DNA of 64,000 bases from Acidipropionibacterium sp. (GCA_022647765.1 JALCLH010000014.1:34024-98023); one strand, 5' to 3'; shown: positions 16,928 through 27,872, numbered from the stretch's first letter. Notes: generated from the sequence alone by a model not told the origin. Made by a program: numbers and translations.

Positions 16928-18532
16928 TCAGCGCTCCTCCTTGGCCGGACGCCACTGGTCGTGCTCGGTGATATTGCGCGGCCGGGGGCCGTGGTAGTCG
17001 GGGCCGTAGGCCCCCGGGGCCGGTCGGCGCTTGCGCATCGGCGCCTCGACGCCGGGGGCCAGCCGCCGGGAGAGCACCAGGAATCCGGTGTGCCCGGTGG
17101 TGCCGTGGGAGGGCCGGATCGACAGCCCCTCGGCGTGCCAGTCGCGGATCGTGGTCTCGGTGGCGCTCGGCTCGGTCCAGCCGCCCTCGGCGCGCAGGGT
17201 GTCCATCACCCGGCCCATCTGGGTGGTGGTGGCCACATAGCAGCACAGCACGCCGCCGGGCACCAGCACATTGCCCACCGCGCCGACGCACTCCCAGGGG
17301 GCGAGCATGTCGAGGATGGCGCGGTCCACCGGTTCCGGCGAGATATCGGTGGCCAGATCGGCCAGTCTCAGCCGCCAGGAGGCGGGCTGCTCGCCGTAGA
17401 AGGTGACGACATTGCCGCGCGCCACCTCGGCGAACTCGGGACGGCGCTCGTAGGAGGTGAGGCTGCCGCCCGGCCCGATCGCGCGCAGCAGCGGGATGGT
17501 GAGGCCGCCGGAACCCACCCCGGCCTCCAGCACCCGGGCGCCGGGGAAGATGTCGGCCACCGAGATGATCTGGGCCGACTCCTTGGGGTAGATGATCGCC
17601 GCCTCGCGGGGCATCGTCACGGTGAACTCTCCGAGGGTCGGGCGCATCGCCAGGAAGTCCATCCCGCCGGCCGAGGTGACCACCACCCCCTGCGGGCCGC
17701 CGATGAGATCGTCGTGGCGCACCATCCCCTTGGTGGTGTGGAAGATGCCGCCGGAACTCAGCACGATGGAGTGACGGCGTCCCTTGGAGTCGGTGAGGGT
17801 GACCCGCTCACCGGCCCGCAGCACTCCCCCGCCGCCGGCCGACATCGGGGCGGCCGGCTGGCCCGCCAGATGCCACAGCTTCACCAGGTCGCGCAGATGA
17901 AGGCCCTCCAGAGTGGCCCGGTGGACGCGGTTGGCCGCCGGCGGCGGGGTGGCCAGCCCGTCGAGGGCCAGCACCCTGGCCCCGGCGTCGTTGCCCGCCC
18001 GGGCGCCGGAGGCCGAGTCCTCGATCACCAGGCAGTCGGCGGGATCGACGCCGAGCCTCGAGGCGGCCAGCAGGTAGGGGTCGGGGGCGGGCTTGTTGCG
18101 GTCGTCGGGCAGATCGTCATAGGTGACGATGGTCTCGAACAGGCCCTCCTCGAAGTGCTCCAGCAGCGGCTCGATGACCGCCCGGGTGGAGCCGGTCACC
18201 AGGGCGCACGGCACCCCGGCGGCGCGCACCTCCCGCAGCAGCGGGTAGGAGCCGGGACACCACGGCACCTCGCGCTCCTGGTGGTAGCGGCGCACCATCG
18301 CGACCAGCAGCTCCTCCACCTGCGCCGGCGACATCGCGGCGTCCAGCTCCTCGCTGATCGCGGTGGTCACCGCCGACAGCGGGGTGCCGATGAAACCGGC
18401 CGCCCGCTCGTGGCTCCACTCGCCGCCCCGGGAGGTGACGATCTGCGTCTCGGCCTCCATCCAGCGCGGCTCGGTGTCGACCAGGGTCCCGTCGAAGTCC
18501 CACAGGACGGCGGACGGCGTCTCACTTGGCAT
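16928..18532 (-). CDS. trmI: HAD hydrolase fused to tRNA (adenine-58-N1)-methyltransferase TrmI
   Basis: One uninterrupted 534-codon frame with two enzymes. Residues 1-222 form a HAD-like phosphatase: motif I DFDGTLVDTE at 12-21, motif II VTGS, then KPAPDPYLLAA and motif IV VIEDSASGARAG. From about residue 229 the TrmI methyltransferase follows: RAGERVTLTDSKGR, the SAM motif VLEAGVGSGGLTIPLL, and FLAMRPTLGEFTVTMPR. TrmI makes m1A58 in the tRNA T-loop. An internal ATG (MSAGGGG) could also start a separate TrmI. The HAD start overlaps the metH stop by 11 bp, suggesting coupling. Confidence 0.88.
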   Translation of the reverse strand: MPSETPSAVLWDFDGTLVDTEPRWMEAETQIVTSRGGEWSHERAAGFIGTPLSAVTTAISEELDAAMSPAQVEELLVAMVRRYHQEREVPWCPGSYPLLREVRAAGVPCALVTGSTRAVIEPLLEHFEEGLFETIVTYDDLPDDRNKPAPDPYLLAASRLGVDPADCLVIEDSASGARAGNDAGARVLALDGLATPPPAANRVHRATLEGLHLRDLVKLWHLAGQPAAPMSAGGGGVLRAGERVTLTDSKGRRHSIVLSSGGIFHTTKGMVRHDDLIGGPQGVVVTSAGGMDFLAMRPTLGEFTVTMPREAAIIYPKESAQIISVADIFPGARVLEAGVGSGGLTIPLLRAIGPGGSLTSYERRPEFAEVARGNVVTFYGEQPASWRLRLADLATDISPEPVDRAILDMLAPWECVGAVGNVLVPGGVLCCYVATTTQMGRVMDTLRAEGGWTEPSATETTIRDWHAEGLSIRPSHGTTGHTGFLVLSRRLAPGVEAPMRKRRPAPGAYGPDYHGPRPRNITEHDQWRPAKEER

Positions 18533-21500
18533 TGAAATAGCTGGCCTCCGGATGATGAACGACGAATGCGTCGGTGGACTGCTCGGGATGCAGCTGGTAC
18601 TCCTCCGACAGCACGACGCCGATCCGCGAGGGGTCCAGCAGACCGGCGACCTTGGCGCGGTCCTCCAGATTCGGGCAGGCGGCGTAGCCGAAACTGTACC
18701 GGCATCCGCGATAGGTCTGGTGATCGATGGCGGCGGAGATGTCCTCGTGCTCCTCGGCGATCCCCAGTTCAGAGCGCACCCGGTGGTGCCACATCTCGGC
18801 CAGTGCCTCGGCCAGCTGCACCGACAGCCCGTGCAGCTCCAGGTACTCGCGGTAGGCGTTGGCCTCGAAGAGCTCCTGGGTGGCCTCGGAGATGGCCTGG
18901 CCCATCGTCACCAGCTGGAAGGCGATGACGTCGGGGCCCAGCTCGGCGGCCTCCTCGGCGTCGCGGAAGAAGTCGGCCAGGCACAGCCGGCGTCCCCCCT
19001 GCTGGCGGGGGAACTCGAAGCGGGTGAGTTCGCGGGAGGTGTCGTCGGGGTCCAGCACGACGAGCTGCCGGCCCTCGGCGAGCACCGGCCAGTAGCCGTG
19101 CACCACCCCGAACTGGGCCAGGTTCTCCGCCCGGATCTTGTCCAGCAGCATCCGCAGCCGGGGGCGTCCCACCTCGCGCACCATACGGTCGTAGGAGCCG
19201 TCGGAGCGGCTGCCCTTCAGGCCCCAGCGGCCCATGAAGGTGGCCCTCTCGTCGAGCCACTCGGTGATGTCGGCCAGGGCGATGCCCTTGGTCACCCGGG
19301 ACCCCCAGAACGGCGGGGCGGGCACGTCGACGCCGCCGGCCGGGGTGGGCCGGGCGAGATCGGCGCGGACATCGGGCGGCGGCTCGATGGTGGTCGTGGC
19401 TGCACCGGCCTGGGGGCCACCGGCTTGAGCGGCGACCGTATTGGCCTGGGCTGCGGACGCCGGCTTGGCGGGGACCCGGCGGGCCCGGATCTGCGGCAGG
19501 GAGGCGCCGGGGACGCCGCGCTTGACGGCCATCACCGAATCCATCAGCCGCAGCCCCTCGAAGGCGTCCTTGGCATAGCGGACCTCGCCCTCGAACAGGT
19601 CGTTGAGATCGTGCTCGACATAGGAGCGGGTGAGCGCCGCGCCGCCCAGCATCACCGGGTACTTGCGGGCCAGGCCCTCGTGGTTGAGCTCCAGCAGATT
19701 GTCGCGCATCACCATGGTGGATTTCACCAGCAGACCGGACATCCCGATGGCGTCGGCGTTGTTCTCCTCGGCGGCCCGGATGATCGCCTGGACGGGCTGC
19801 TTGATGCCCAGGTTGACCACCGAGTAGCCGTTGTTGGAGACGATGATGTCGACCAGATTCTTGCCGATGTCGTGGACATCGCCCTTGACGGTGGCCAGCA
19901 CCAGGGTGCCCTTGCCGCCGGCGTCGGTCTTCTCCATGTGCGGCTCCAGGTGGGCCACCGCGGCCTTCATCACCTCGGCCGACTGGAGCACGAAGGGCAG
20001 CTGCATCCGCCCCGAGCCGAACAGATCGCCGACCACCTGCATCCCGGCCAGCAGATCCTCGTTGACGATGTCCAGAGCGGGCTTCTGCTCGAGGGCCTCG
20101 TCGAGATCCTCGATGAGACCCTTGGCGTTGCCGTCGATGATGCGCTGCTTGAGCCGCTCCAGCAGCGGCAGGGCGGCCAGCTCGGCCTCCCGCTCGGCCT
20201 TCATCGAGGCGGCCGTGACCCCCTCGAAGAGCTCCAGGAAGCGGGTCAGCGGGTCGTAGTCCTCGGACCCCGCGCGGTGCCGGGGCGTCGGTGCCGCGGC
20301 GGTCCCAGACCAGGTCCAGGGCCACCTCGCGCTGCTCCTCGGGGATCCGGTCGATCGGCAGGATCTTGGCGGCGTGCACGATCGCGGAGTCCAGGCCGGC
20401 CTCCACCGCCTCGTGCAGGAAGACCGAGTTGAGCACGATCCGGGCGGCCGGGTTGAGCCCGAAGGAGATGTTGGAGACGCCGAGGGTGGTGCGCACCCCC
20501 GGATAGCGGCGCTTGAGCTCGCGGATCGCCTCGATGGTCTCGATGCCGTCGCGGCGGGTCTCCTCCTGGCCGGTGGCGATCGGGAAGGTGAGGCAGTCGA
20601 CCAGGATGTCGCCGACCTTCATCCCCCAGTTGCCGGTGAGGTCGTCGATGAGGCGGGACGCCACCCGCAGCTTCCACTCCTTGTCGCGGGCCTGTCCCTG
20701 CTCGTCGATGGTGAGGGCCACCACCCCGGCGCCGTGCTCGCGCACCAGCGGCATCACCTTCTGGTAGCGGGAGTCGGGGCCGTCGCCGTCCTCGAAGTTC
20801 ACCGAGTTGATGATGCAGCGACCGGCCAGGTGCTCCAGGCCGGCGCTCAGCACGGCGGGCTCGGTGGAGTCCAGCACCACCGGCAGGGTGACGGCGGTCG
20901 ACATCTTGGCGGCCAGGGTGGCCATGTCGGCGGCCCCGTCGCGCCCCACATAGTCGACGCACAGGTCCAGCAGGTGGGCGCCGTCTCGGGTCTGGGCCTT
21001 GGCGATGTCGATGCACTCGTCCCAGTTCTCCGCGAGCATCGCCTCCCGGAAGGCCTTGGACCCGTTGGCGTTGGTGCGCTCGCCGATCGCCAGGTACGCG
21101 GTGTCCTGGGAGAGCGGCACCTCGGAGTAGAGGCTGGCGACGGCGTCGGTGTGCGTCGGATGGCGCTGCGCCACCGATTGCCCGGCCAGCGTCTCGGAGA
21201 CCATCGCGATGTGCTCGGGGGTGGTGCCGCAGCATCCGCCGACCACCGACAGGCCGAACCGCTCGGCGTAGTCGCTGAGGGCCTCGGTGAGATCCTCGGG
21301 GTGCAGCGGGTAGCGGGCCCCCTCCCCGGTGATCTCGGGCAGACCGGCGTTGGGCATGCAGGTGACCGGCACCGTCGCCGCGCCGGACAGGGTGCGCAGG
21401 TGCTCGGCCATCTCGGCCGGGCCGGTGGCGCAGTTCATCCCGATCGAGTCGATGCCCAGGGGCTCCAGGACGGTGAGCGCGGCTCCGGTCTCCGATCCCA

Positions 21501-22098
21501 GCAGCATGGTTCCGGTGGTCTCCACGGTGATGTCGACCATCACCGGAAGGTCGACGCCGCGGGCGGTGGCGGCCCGGTGGGCGGCGATCACCGCGGCCTT
21601 GGCCTGCAGCAGGTCCTGGCAGGTCTCGATCTGGACGGCGTCGGCCCCCTCGTCGATCATCGCCTCGATGGTCTGCTGATAGACGTCGCGGATCGCGGCG
21701 AAGCCGATGTGGCCCAGGGTCGGCAGTTTGGTGCCGGGCCCGATGGAGCCCACCACGAACCGCGGCCGGTCCGGGGTGGTGGCGGCGTCGGCGGCCTGAC
21801 GGGCGATCCGGGTGGCGGCTCCGGCGAGCTCGACCGCCCGCTCCGAGATGTCGTACTCGCCCAGAGCGGACAGGTTGGCGCCGAAGGTGTTGGTCTCGAT
21901 GAGGTCGGCCCCGGCGGCCAGGTAGCGGTCGTGGATGTCGCGGATGACGTCGGGGCGGGTGACGCTGAGGATCTCGTTGCATCCCTCGAGCCCGGCGAAG
22001 TCGTCATTGGAGAGATCCGCGGACTGCAGCATGGTGCCCATCGCGCCGTCCAGAATGAGAAGCCGGGTTCCCAGGATGGAGCGCAGAGCCGAAGTCAT
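18522..22098 (-). CDS. metH: Cobalamin-dependent methionine synthase (frameshifted)
   Basis: About 1,192 codons plus one surplus base. MetH moves a methyl group from 5-methyl-THF via cobalamin to homocysteine. The homocysteine-binding domain opens with LILDGAMGTMLQ and has the zinc cysteines (MNCATGP, VGGCCGTTPEH). The pterin domain follows (AIGERTNANGSKAF), then the B12 domain with DVHDIGKNLVDI as the His-on ligand, and the activation domain near the C terminus. The frame breaks at a CCCC run (20268-20271): removing one base restores RGSEDYDPLTRF. ATG 22098 is chosen. No B12 riboswitch is visible in the short divergent gap. Confidence 0.9.
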
Positions 22099-22166
22099 GC
22101 GCCCCACCATAGGGGTTGTGGACACAGAAGCGGAGATTCAGCCGTGGACTGGACTACCCTTACCGC

Positions 22167-22985
22167 ATGGCCCGGCACAGTAGTGATCGTCCCTGGGTGA
22201 TCGTGGGATACACAGGGTGGAATGACGCTGGAGGCGCAGCTTCCGACACGGCGGCGCGCGTGATCCGTCACGCGGATGCCACCGAGTGGCGAGTGATCGA
22301 CTCCGAGGACTACTACTCCTTCCAGGACACCAGACCCGTGGTGTCGGCGATGGAGGGGGTCGAGCTCATCACCTGGCCGGCCACCACCATCTGGCGCGGG
22401 CAGGCCGACGGCAGCCCGGTGGCCGTGGTCACCGGACCGGAGCCCGACCTGCGCTGGCGCTCCTACTGCCGTGAGCTGCTGGACACCCTGATGAAGCTGG
22501 ATCCCGAGGGGATCGTCGTGCTCGGCGGGATGGTCGCCGACGTCCCCCACACCCGTCAGCTGCCGGTCTCCGGATCGGCCTCGGACCCCTCGATCGCCGA
22601 GCAGCTCGGTCTGGAGGGGCTCGAGTACTCCGGACCGACCGGTATTCCCGGGGTGCTGGTCAGCCTGGCCGCCGACCGGGGCATGAATGCCGTGGGGCTG
22701 TGGGCCAATGTGCCCGAGTACGCTTACGAGCCGCCCTGCCCGCCGGCCGTCCAGAGTCTGCTGGTGCGGGTCGAGGAGCTCACCGGGGTGACGGTTCCCC
22801 AGGACGAGCTCGTCGAGCGTCGCCAGAAGTGGGTCACCGACGCCGACAAGATGGTCACCGACAACGACTCACTGAGCGACTACGTCCACGCGCTGGAGCG
22901 CCAGCGCGATGCCGAGCTGCCCGAGGGGGTCACCGGGGACGTGATCGCGATGGAGTTCCAGCACTATCTGCGGCACCGCCCGTGA
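22167..22985 (+). CDS. PAC2 family protein
   Basis: A 272-residue PAC2 (proteasome assembly chaperone 2-like) protein, beginning [20 protein letters not shown]. Landmarks include [46 protein letters not shown], and [15 protein letters not shown]. The family is common in actinobacteria and its biochemical role is unknown. TACCCT at 22155-22160 lies 7 bases before the ATG, so the mRNA may be leaderless. It is divergent from metH, an arrangement also known in mycobacteria. Confidence 0.88.
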   Translation: MARHSSDRPWVIVGYTGWNDAGGAASDTAARVIRHADATEWRVIDSEDYYSFQDTRPVVSAMEGVELITWPATTIWRGQADGSPVAVVTGPEPDLRWRSYCRELLDTLMKLDPEGIVVLGGMVADVPHTRQLPVSGSASDPSIAEQLGLEGLEYSGPTGIPGVLVSLAADRGMNAVGLWANVPEYAYEPPCPPAVQSLLVRVEELTGVTVPQDELVERRQKWVTDADKMVTDNDSLSDYVHALERQRDAELPEGVTGDVIAMEFQHYLRHRP

Positions 22986-23027
22986 GGGTCGGGGTCGGGG
23001 TCGGGGCTTTCGCTCCCTGAGAACCGC

Positions 23028-23697
23028 TCAGCGCTGGTACGGGTGCTGCTCGGCGATGCCGCGCAACTGCTGCACCATGGCGTCGGGTTCGGCGGCCTTG
23101 TAGACCGCCGAACCGGCGACGAAGGTGTCGGCGCCGGCCTCGGCGGCCCGCGCGATGGTCGCGGTGGAGACGCCGCCGTCGATCTGCAGCCAGATGTCGG
23201 CTCCGGAGGCGTCGATGAGTTCGCGGGTGCGCCGGATCTTCGGCAGCATGACGTCGAGGAAGGACTGGCCGCCGAATCCGGGCTCCACGGTCATGATGAG
23301 GATCTGATCGAACTCGGTGAGGATGTCGGCCAGCGGCTCGATCGGGGTGGCCGGTCCGCAGCGCCACCGCGGCCCGGGCTCCCATCGAACGGATCTCGCG
23401 GGCCAGCCGCACGGGGGCCTTGGCGGCCTCCAGATGGAAGGTCACCGACTCGGCGCCGGCCTCCACATAGCTGGGAGCGTAGGTGTCCGGGTCCTCGATC
23501 ATGAGGTGGACGTCGAAGGGGGTGTCGGTGACCTTGCGCAGCGACTCCACCATCGGCACGCCCATGGTGAGATTGGGCACGAAGTGGTAGTCCATCACGT
23601 CGATGTGAATGCCGTCGGCCGACGGAATGGCATTGACCTCCTCACCCATCTTCGCGAAGTCGGCGTTGAGAATGCTGGGGGTGATCCGGACCGTCAT
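23028..23697 (-). CDS. rpe: Ribulose-phosphate 3-epimerase (frameshifted)
   Basis: About 222 codons plus one surplus base. The TIM-barrel enzyme interconverts ribulose 5-phosphate and xylulose 5-phosphate. The N-terminal part shows [15 protein letters not shown], the metal-binding [15 protein letters not shown], and [11 protein letters not shown]. The C-terminal part shows [27 protein letters not shown], and [10 protein letters not shown]. The frame breaks at an extra T at 23355 (A on the coding strand, before CCGG); without it the sequence reads [15 protein letters not shown]. It is the last gene of the fmt-rsmB-rpe run. Confidence 0.9.
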
Positions 23698-23750
23698 GGC
23701 GCCAGCATATCGACCGGGTCGAGACTCGGGCTGGGACCCGGGCCGTGTTA

Positions 23751-25206
23751 TCAACGCCGACGCAGCAGGGCGCAGAACATGGCATCCGTGCCGTGCCGGT
23801 GGGGCCACAGCTGGATGCAGCGGCGCTGCGGCCCGGTGGCCGCACCGGTCACCTCGGGCAGTGCGGCCGGGGCGTCGAGCAGGTCGACGTCCAGCTCGTC
23901 GAGCGCCCAGGACACCACCTCGAGGGTCTCGGCGGCGACCGGGGAGCAGGTGACGTAGCCGATCACTCCCCCGTGCGGTTGGGCGGAGTCGACGGCGGCG
24001 GCGAGCAGCTGTTTCTGGAGGGCTTGGAGACGCGGGACGTCGGAGGCGGTGCGCCGCCAGCGGGACTCGGGGCGGCGTCTCAGCGAGCCGAGCCCCGAGC
24101 ACGGCACGTCGGCCATCACCGCGGCGAAGCTGCCCGGGGCCCAGGGCGGACGCCGCCCGTCGGCGGCCACCACCTGATGGTCTCCGGGGATCGGGGCGAG
24201 GGCCTCGGCGACCATCCGGGCACGGTGCGGGTGCACCTCGCCGGCCACCAGCAGCCGGTTCTCGGTGGCCGCCAGACCGGCCAGCAGGGCCGCCTTGCCG
24301 CCGGGACCGGCGCACAGATCCAGCCAGGGTCCGGAGGCGCTGGCGGCCTGTGCGGTGCGGGCCAGGGCGAGGGCGACCAGCTGGCTGCCCTCGTCCTGGA
24401 CGCCGGCACGGCCGTCTGCGATGGCCGGGACTTCGGCCGGGTTTCCGGGACGGGTGGCCCCGTAGGGCGAGTAGAGGCAGGCGGTGGCGCCGGCGTCCAG
24501 CAGCTCGGAGAGCTCGGCCAGACCGGGACGGACCACCAGGGTGGGAACCGGCGCGAGGTTGTCGGCCTCCAGCGCCCGGCCGGCCTCCTCGAGGCCCAGT
24601 CGTCCGGCCAGCTCGGCGGCGATCCAGCGGGGATGGCAGGTGCGCAGCGCCAGATCGGAGAGCTCGTCCCCGGTCGCGAGCTCGGCCGCCCAGCCGGCCA
24701 GGTCGTGGGCGCCGATCTTGCGGGAGACGGCGTTGACCAGGCCGGTGACCCGCTCGCCGATCTCGTGGCGGGCCAGGGTGACCGAGGTGTCGACCGCGGC
24801 GCGCAGCGGGACGCGGGTGGCCAGGATCTGCTGGCAGGCCATCCGGAGCACGACTCTCACAGCCGGCTGCCAGTCGGTGGGCTTGTGGCCCGAGGCGGCG
24901 GTGAGGATGGCGTCCCAGGTGCCCTGTCCGCGGGCCGTGCCATCGACCAGCACGGTGGCGAAGGCGGCGTCCCTGGGGATCAGGTCGGCCCGCGAGAGGG
25001 CGTCGGCCAGGGCCAGGTTGGCGTAGGCGCCCTGGGACTCGACGGCCATCAGGGCGCGGAACGCGGCGGTGCGGGCGGGGTCGGCGGGACGCGAGGATTG
25101 TGTGTGCCGGCGGCCGGAGCCGCGGGGTCGTGATTGATTGTGCTGGGAACGGCCGTGCTGATTGCTGTGCTGATGGTTGCCTGTGCTGCTGGTGGGGCAC
25201 GGTCAC
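23751..25206 (-). CDS. rsmB: 16S rRNA (cytosine-967-C5)-methyltransferase RsmB (frameshifted near 5' end)
   Basis: The core frame 23751-25049 (432 residues) has the NusB-like N-terminal helices ([16 protein letters not shown]) and the SAM methyltransferase domain: [15 protein letters not shown], catalytic cysteine loops [13 protein letters not shown] and [15 protein letters not shown]. Upstream the coding frame is open but has no start until GTG 25206 in another frame. Removing one base from the GGGG run at 25194-25197 joins GTG to a low-complexity His/Gln-rich leader ending [17 protein letters not shown]. The GTG overlaps the fmt stop, as expected for this operon. Confidence 0.85.
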
Positions 25207-26130
25207 TCCAGAGTGGTGCCGGGGGCGGGCTGGGCGCCGCGGGCCCAGTCGGCGCCCGCCATCGCTCGCTTGCCGAAGGCCTGGACGGTGACCAGCTCGA
25301 CGGTGCCCCGGCCGGTGCCCATCAACAGGTGCTTCTTGGTGGCCTTGAGCTCGCCGGGGGCCAGGCTCTCATCGGCCTCCCAGATGCGGGTGAGCAGCAC
25401 CTTGAACCGCTCGCCGTCGAGTTCACCCCAGGCGCCGGGGGCCGGCGAGGTGCCGCGCACCAGGTGGTCGACGTCGGCGGCCGACCAGGACGGGTCCAGC
25501 CGGGCGTCGTCGGGGGTGATCTTGGGGGCGACGGTGATCCCGGTTGTGGGCTGCGGGACGGGCTCGACTCCCTCGGCGATGTCGCGGAGGGTGGCGGTGA
25601 CCAGGTCGGTGGCCTGTTCGGCGAGCCGGCGCAGCAGGGTGCCCGAGGTGTCGGTCGCGGCGATCGGGTAGGAGCGCGAGACGTAGACGGGGCCGGCGTC
25701 CAGCTCCTCGACGAGCCGGAAGACGGTGGCCCCGGTGGTGGCGTCCCCGGCCATCACGGCGTGCTGGACGGGGGCGGCGCCGCGCCAGCGGGGCAGCACG
25801 GAGAAGTGGAGGTTGATCCAGCCGTGCTGGGGGCGCTCGAGCAGATCGGGCGGGATGAGGGCGCCGTAGGCGACCACCACGGCGACGTCGATGTCCAGCG
25901 CGGAGATCACCTCGCGGGCCTGACCGGATCTCAGCGATCTGGCCTTGATCACCGGGATCCGGCGTCGGGTGGCCTCCTCGGCCACCGGCGAGGGCCGGGG
26001 GGTGCGATGGCGCCCCTGGGCGGCGTCGGGGCGGGTCAGCGCGGCCACCACCTCGTGGTCGGGGTCGTCGTCCAGGACCGCCAGGGTGGGGCATGCGATC
26101 AGGGGGGGTACCGGCGAACAGGATTCTCAC
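25203..26130 (-). CDS. fmt: Methionyl-tRNA formyltransferase (frameshifted)
   Basis: About 308 codons plus one surplus base. Fmt adds a formyl group from 10-formyl-THF to initiator Met-tRNA. GTG 26130 opens MRILFAGTP, then a seven-G run (26102-26108 on the plus strand) breaks the frame. With six it reads [22 protein letters not shown] and rejoins the rest. The formyl-THF site signature is [18 protein letters not shown]. The C-terminal tRNA-binding domain includes [16 protein letters not shown] and FKVLLTRIW. It is the first gene of fmt-rsmB-rpe; priA lies further upstream beyond an inserted island. Confidence 0.9.
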
Positions 26131-26402
26131 TGTTCCAGCCTATCGAGGCCCGGCGGTGCGCACCCTCTCACCATCCGATTCTCGCCATCTGATTCTCACT
26201 ATCCGACTACAAACTCCTTCTCTCCGTCCGGCTGCACGCACCGTCCGGCTGCAAGCAACTTTCGTGTCGCATGGACTAGAGCGCTCCCCACTACTCAGCT
26301 CCGTGGGGTGGTGGGGAGTTGCTGCACGATATCCTTGTACGTGTTATTCCACGGCTCAGCTCCGCGGGGTGGGTGGAGTTCTCTGTTCTCTCTCACGACT
26401 GC
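26131..26402. repeat. Intergenic micro-repeats and hairpin
   Basis: No gene is seen. Near 26165-26210 a unit like CCATCYGATTCTC recurs two to three times. Near 26220-26255 CCGTCCGGCTGCA occurs twice. A near-perfect hairpin at 26284-26318 (CTCCCCACTAC against GTGGTGGGGAG) may terminate the DUF222 transcript. A related sequence (CTCAGCTCCG then CGGGGTGG) recurs around 26358-26383. Base composition is less GC-rich than the flanks. Confidence 0.5.
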
Positions 26403-27866
26403 TCACGCCACCAAGGTCGGCCGGGCGGAGTTCTCCCGTTGAGTCGGGTCATCGGTTCTGGTGATGTTTGGGTCCTCCGCAGACTTCCGCAGGTGCTTTT
26501 TGAGCCGTTCCGGTGGGAGCACACGGGGTATTTTTGTGTCGGAGTCGACGATGATCCGCCACTGGTCCCTCGAATGATATCTATCGGGTTCCACCAGTGC
26601 GTGATGGTGCCTGCAGACGAGGCAAAGGTTATCCAGGGAAGTCGGGCCTTCAAGCCACCAGGGAATGATGTGATGTGCCTGGCACAAATCCGCCGAAACC
26701 GTGCAGCCCGGGAATATGCATCCGCCATCCCTGACTTCCAAGGCCCTGCGGATCGCTCCGGTCACCAAGCGGCGCTCCTGACCCATATCCATCACCTGGG
26801 ATTCACCGCCCAGCACCACCGGGAGAATCCCTGCCTCGCAGCACATCCGCCGCAGGGATCCGGCATCGACGGGGATCTCACCGGCGGCACCGGTGACCGC
26901 GCCCGCGGCGATCTTTCCCTCGAGCGCATCGTGGAGGTCCTGGTAGTTGAGAGTGACGACCAGTCTCGGCGTCTGACCACCCGCAGCGGGAACCTTGTCG
27001 ACACTGGCCAGTAGCCCGACCATGTCGACCAGGGCGTCGGCCATCCGTTGCGCGGTGCTGCGGGCTTCCCTCGATTCGAGTTCGAGGCGGGCGGCCACAT
27101 ACTGGGAGTCTGTGATGTGCCCCTCGGCCCGCTTGTCTCTCAACGCTTTCGCCTCATCCCGTTCGGCGCGGCGTCCCTTCTCCCCAAAGGCCTGGAGGGT
27201 GCCGATCAGCTGTTGGGCCTCCAAATCGGGCAATTGCCCGGAGAACCAGGTGGACCCCTCCCCGTCGGAACCCCATACCAGTCGCCGGTCTTTGACGGCC
27301 CGGTTCCGCTGGGCGGCCAGCCGTGCCGCCTCGTCGCCGGGTGAGGGCGCCGCCTCCGGGGCCACCTCTTCGAGAATCTTCTTGGTGGCTTTGCGGAGCT
27401 GTCCCGGCGGCGTGGTGGCCGCCCGGTCCAGGAACAGTCCGGCGGCCCGGTCGACCTGCTCGGGGCTCAGCTGATCCTGGGGCAGTTTGCCCAACTCCTC
27501 ACCGATGGCCGTCGCATGATCCGGGGGCACATCACCGGCCAGGGCGGCGTCGCGCACCCCCGGGTGGTGGGCGAGCTTGGAGGCCCGTTTCACCACTCCG
27601 ATCCCCTGACTCGGAGTCCGCCCCTCGGTCTTGGCCAGGAAATCAGGCAGCGGCGTCCCGGTGGTGTGGTCGGTCGCATTCGCTTTGTCCGCCGCATCGG
27701 TGACCACGGCCGCCCCCGCAGTCATCCGGTCGGCCAGCCTCCGTATCCGCGTCATGGCGGTGACCTTGTCGGCGTCGGACATGGTGGACAACGCGGTGTA
27801 GTCCAGGCGGTCGAGGTGTTCCTCGAGAGCCTGGACTCGCGTCCAGAAAGCCGATTCCGTGTCCAT
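26403..27866 (-). CDS. DUF222/13E12-repeat HNH endonuclease
   Basis: About 487 residues. The DUF222 domain fills roughly the first 300 residues (TALSTMSDADKVTAMTRIRR, VVKRASKLAHHPGVRDAAL). The C-terminal HNH domain has CIFPGCTVSADLCQAHHI and LDNLCLVCRHHHALVEPD, which carry the zinc/metal cysteines and the catalytic histidine. These genes are multicopy and mobile-like in actinobacteria. The start ATG at 27866 (MDTESAFW) fits a canonical promoter 7-35 bases upstream. It separates priA from fmt, which are neighbours in many relatives. Confidence 0.9.
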   Translation of the reverse strand: MDTESAFWTRVQALEEHLDRLDYTALSTMSDADKVTAMTRIRRLADRMTAGAAVVTDAADKANATDHTTGTPLPDFLAKTEGRTPSQGIGVVKRASKLAHHPGVRDAALAGDVPPDHATAIGEELGKLPQDQLSPEQVDRAAGLFLDRAATTPPGQLRKATKKILEEVAPEAAPSPGDEAARLAAQRNRAVKDRRLVWGSDGEGSTWFSGQLPDLEAQQLIGTLQAFGEKGRRAERDEAKALRDKRAEGHITDSQYVAARLELESREARSTAQRMADALVDMVGLLASVDKVPAAGGQTPRLVVTLNYQDLHDALEGKIAAGAVTGAAGEIPVDAGSLRRMCCEAGILPVVLGGESQVMDMGQERRLVTGAIRRALEVRDGGCIFPGCTVSADLCQAHHIIPWWLEGPTSLDNLCLVCRHHHALVEPDRYHSRDQWRIIVDSDTKIPRVLPPERLKKHLRKSAEDPNITRTDDPTQRENSARPTLVA

Positions 27867-27872
27867 GAATAA

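Noticed and set aside
20268..20271. Programmed frameshifting in metH
   Set aside because: No slippery heptamer or downstream stem was seen, and the same +1 pattern in seven other genes argues for sequence error.
22099..22166. Cobalamin riboswitch before metH
   Set aside because: Only 68 bp separate metH from the divergent PAC2 gene, too short for the B12 aptamer, and no B12-box sequence is visible.
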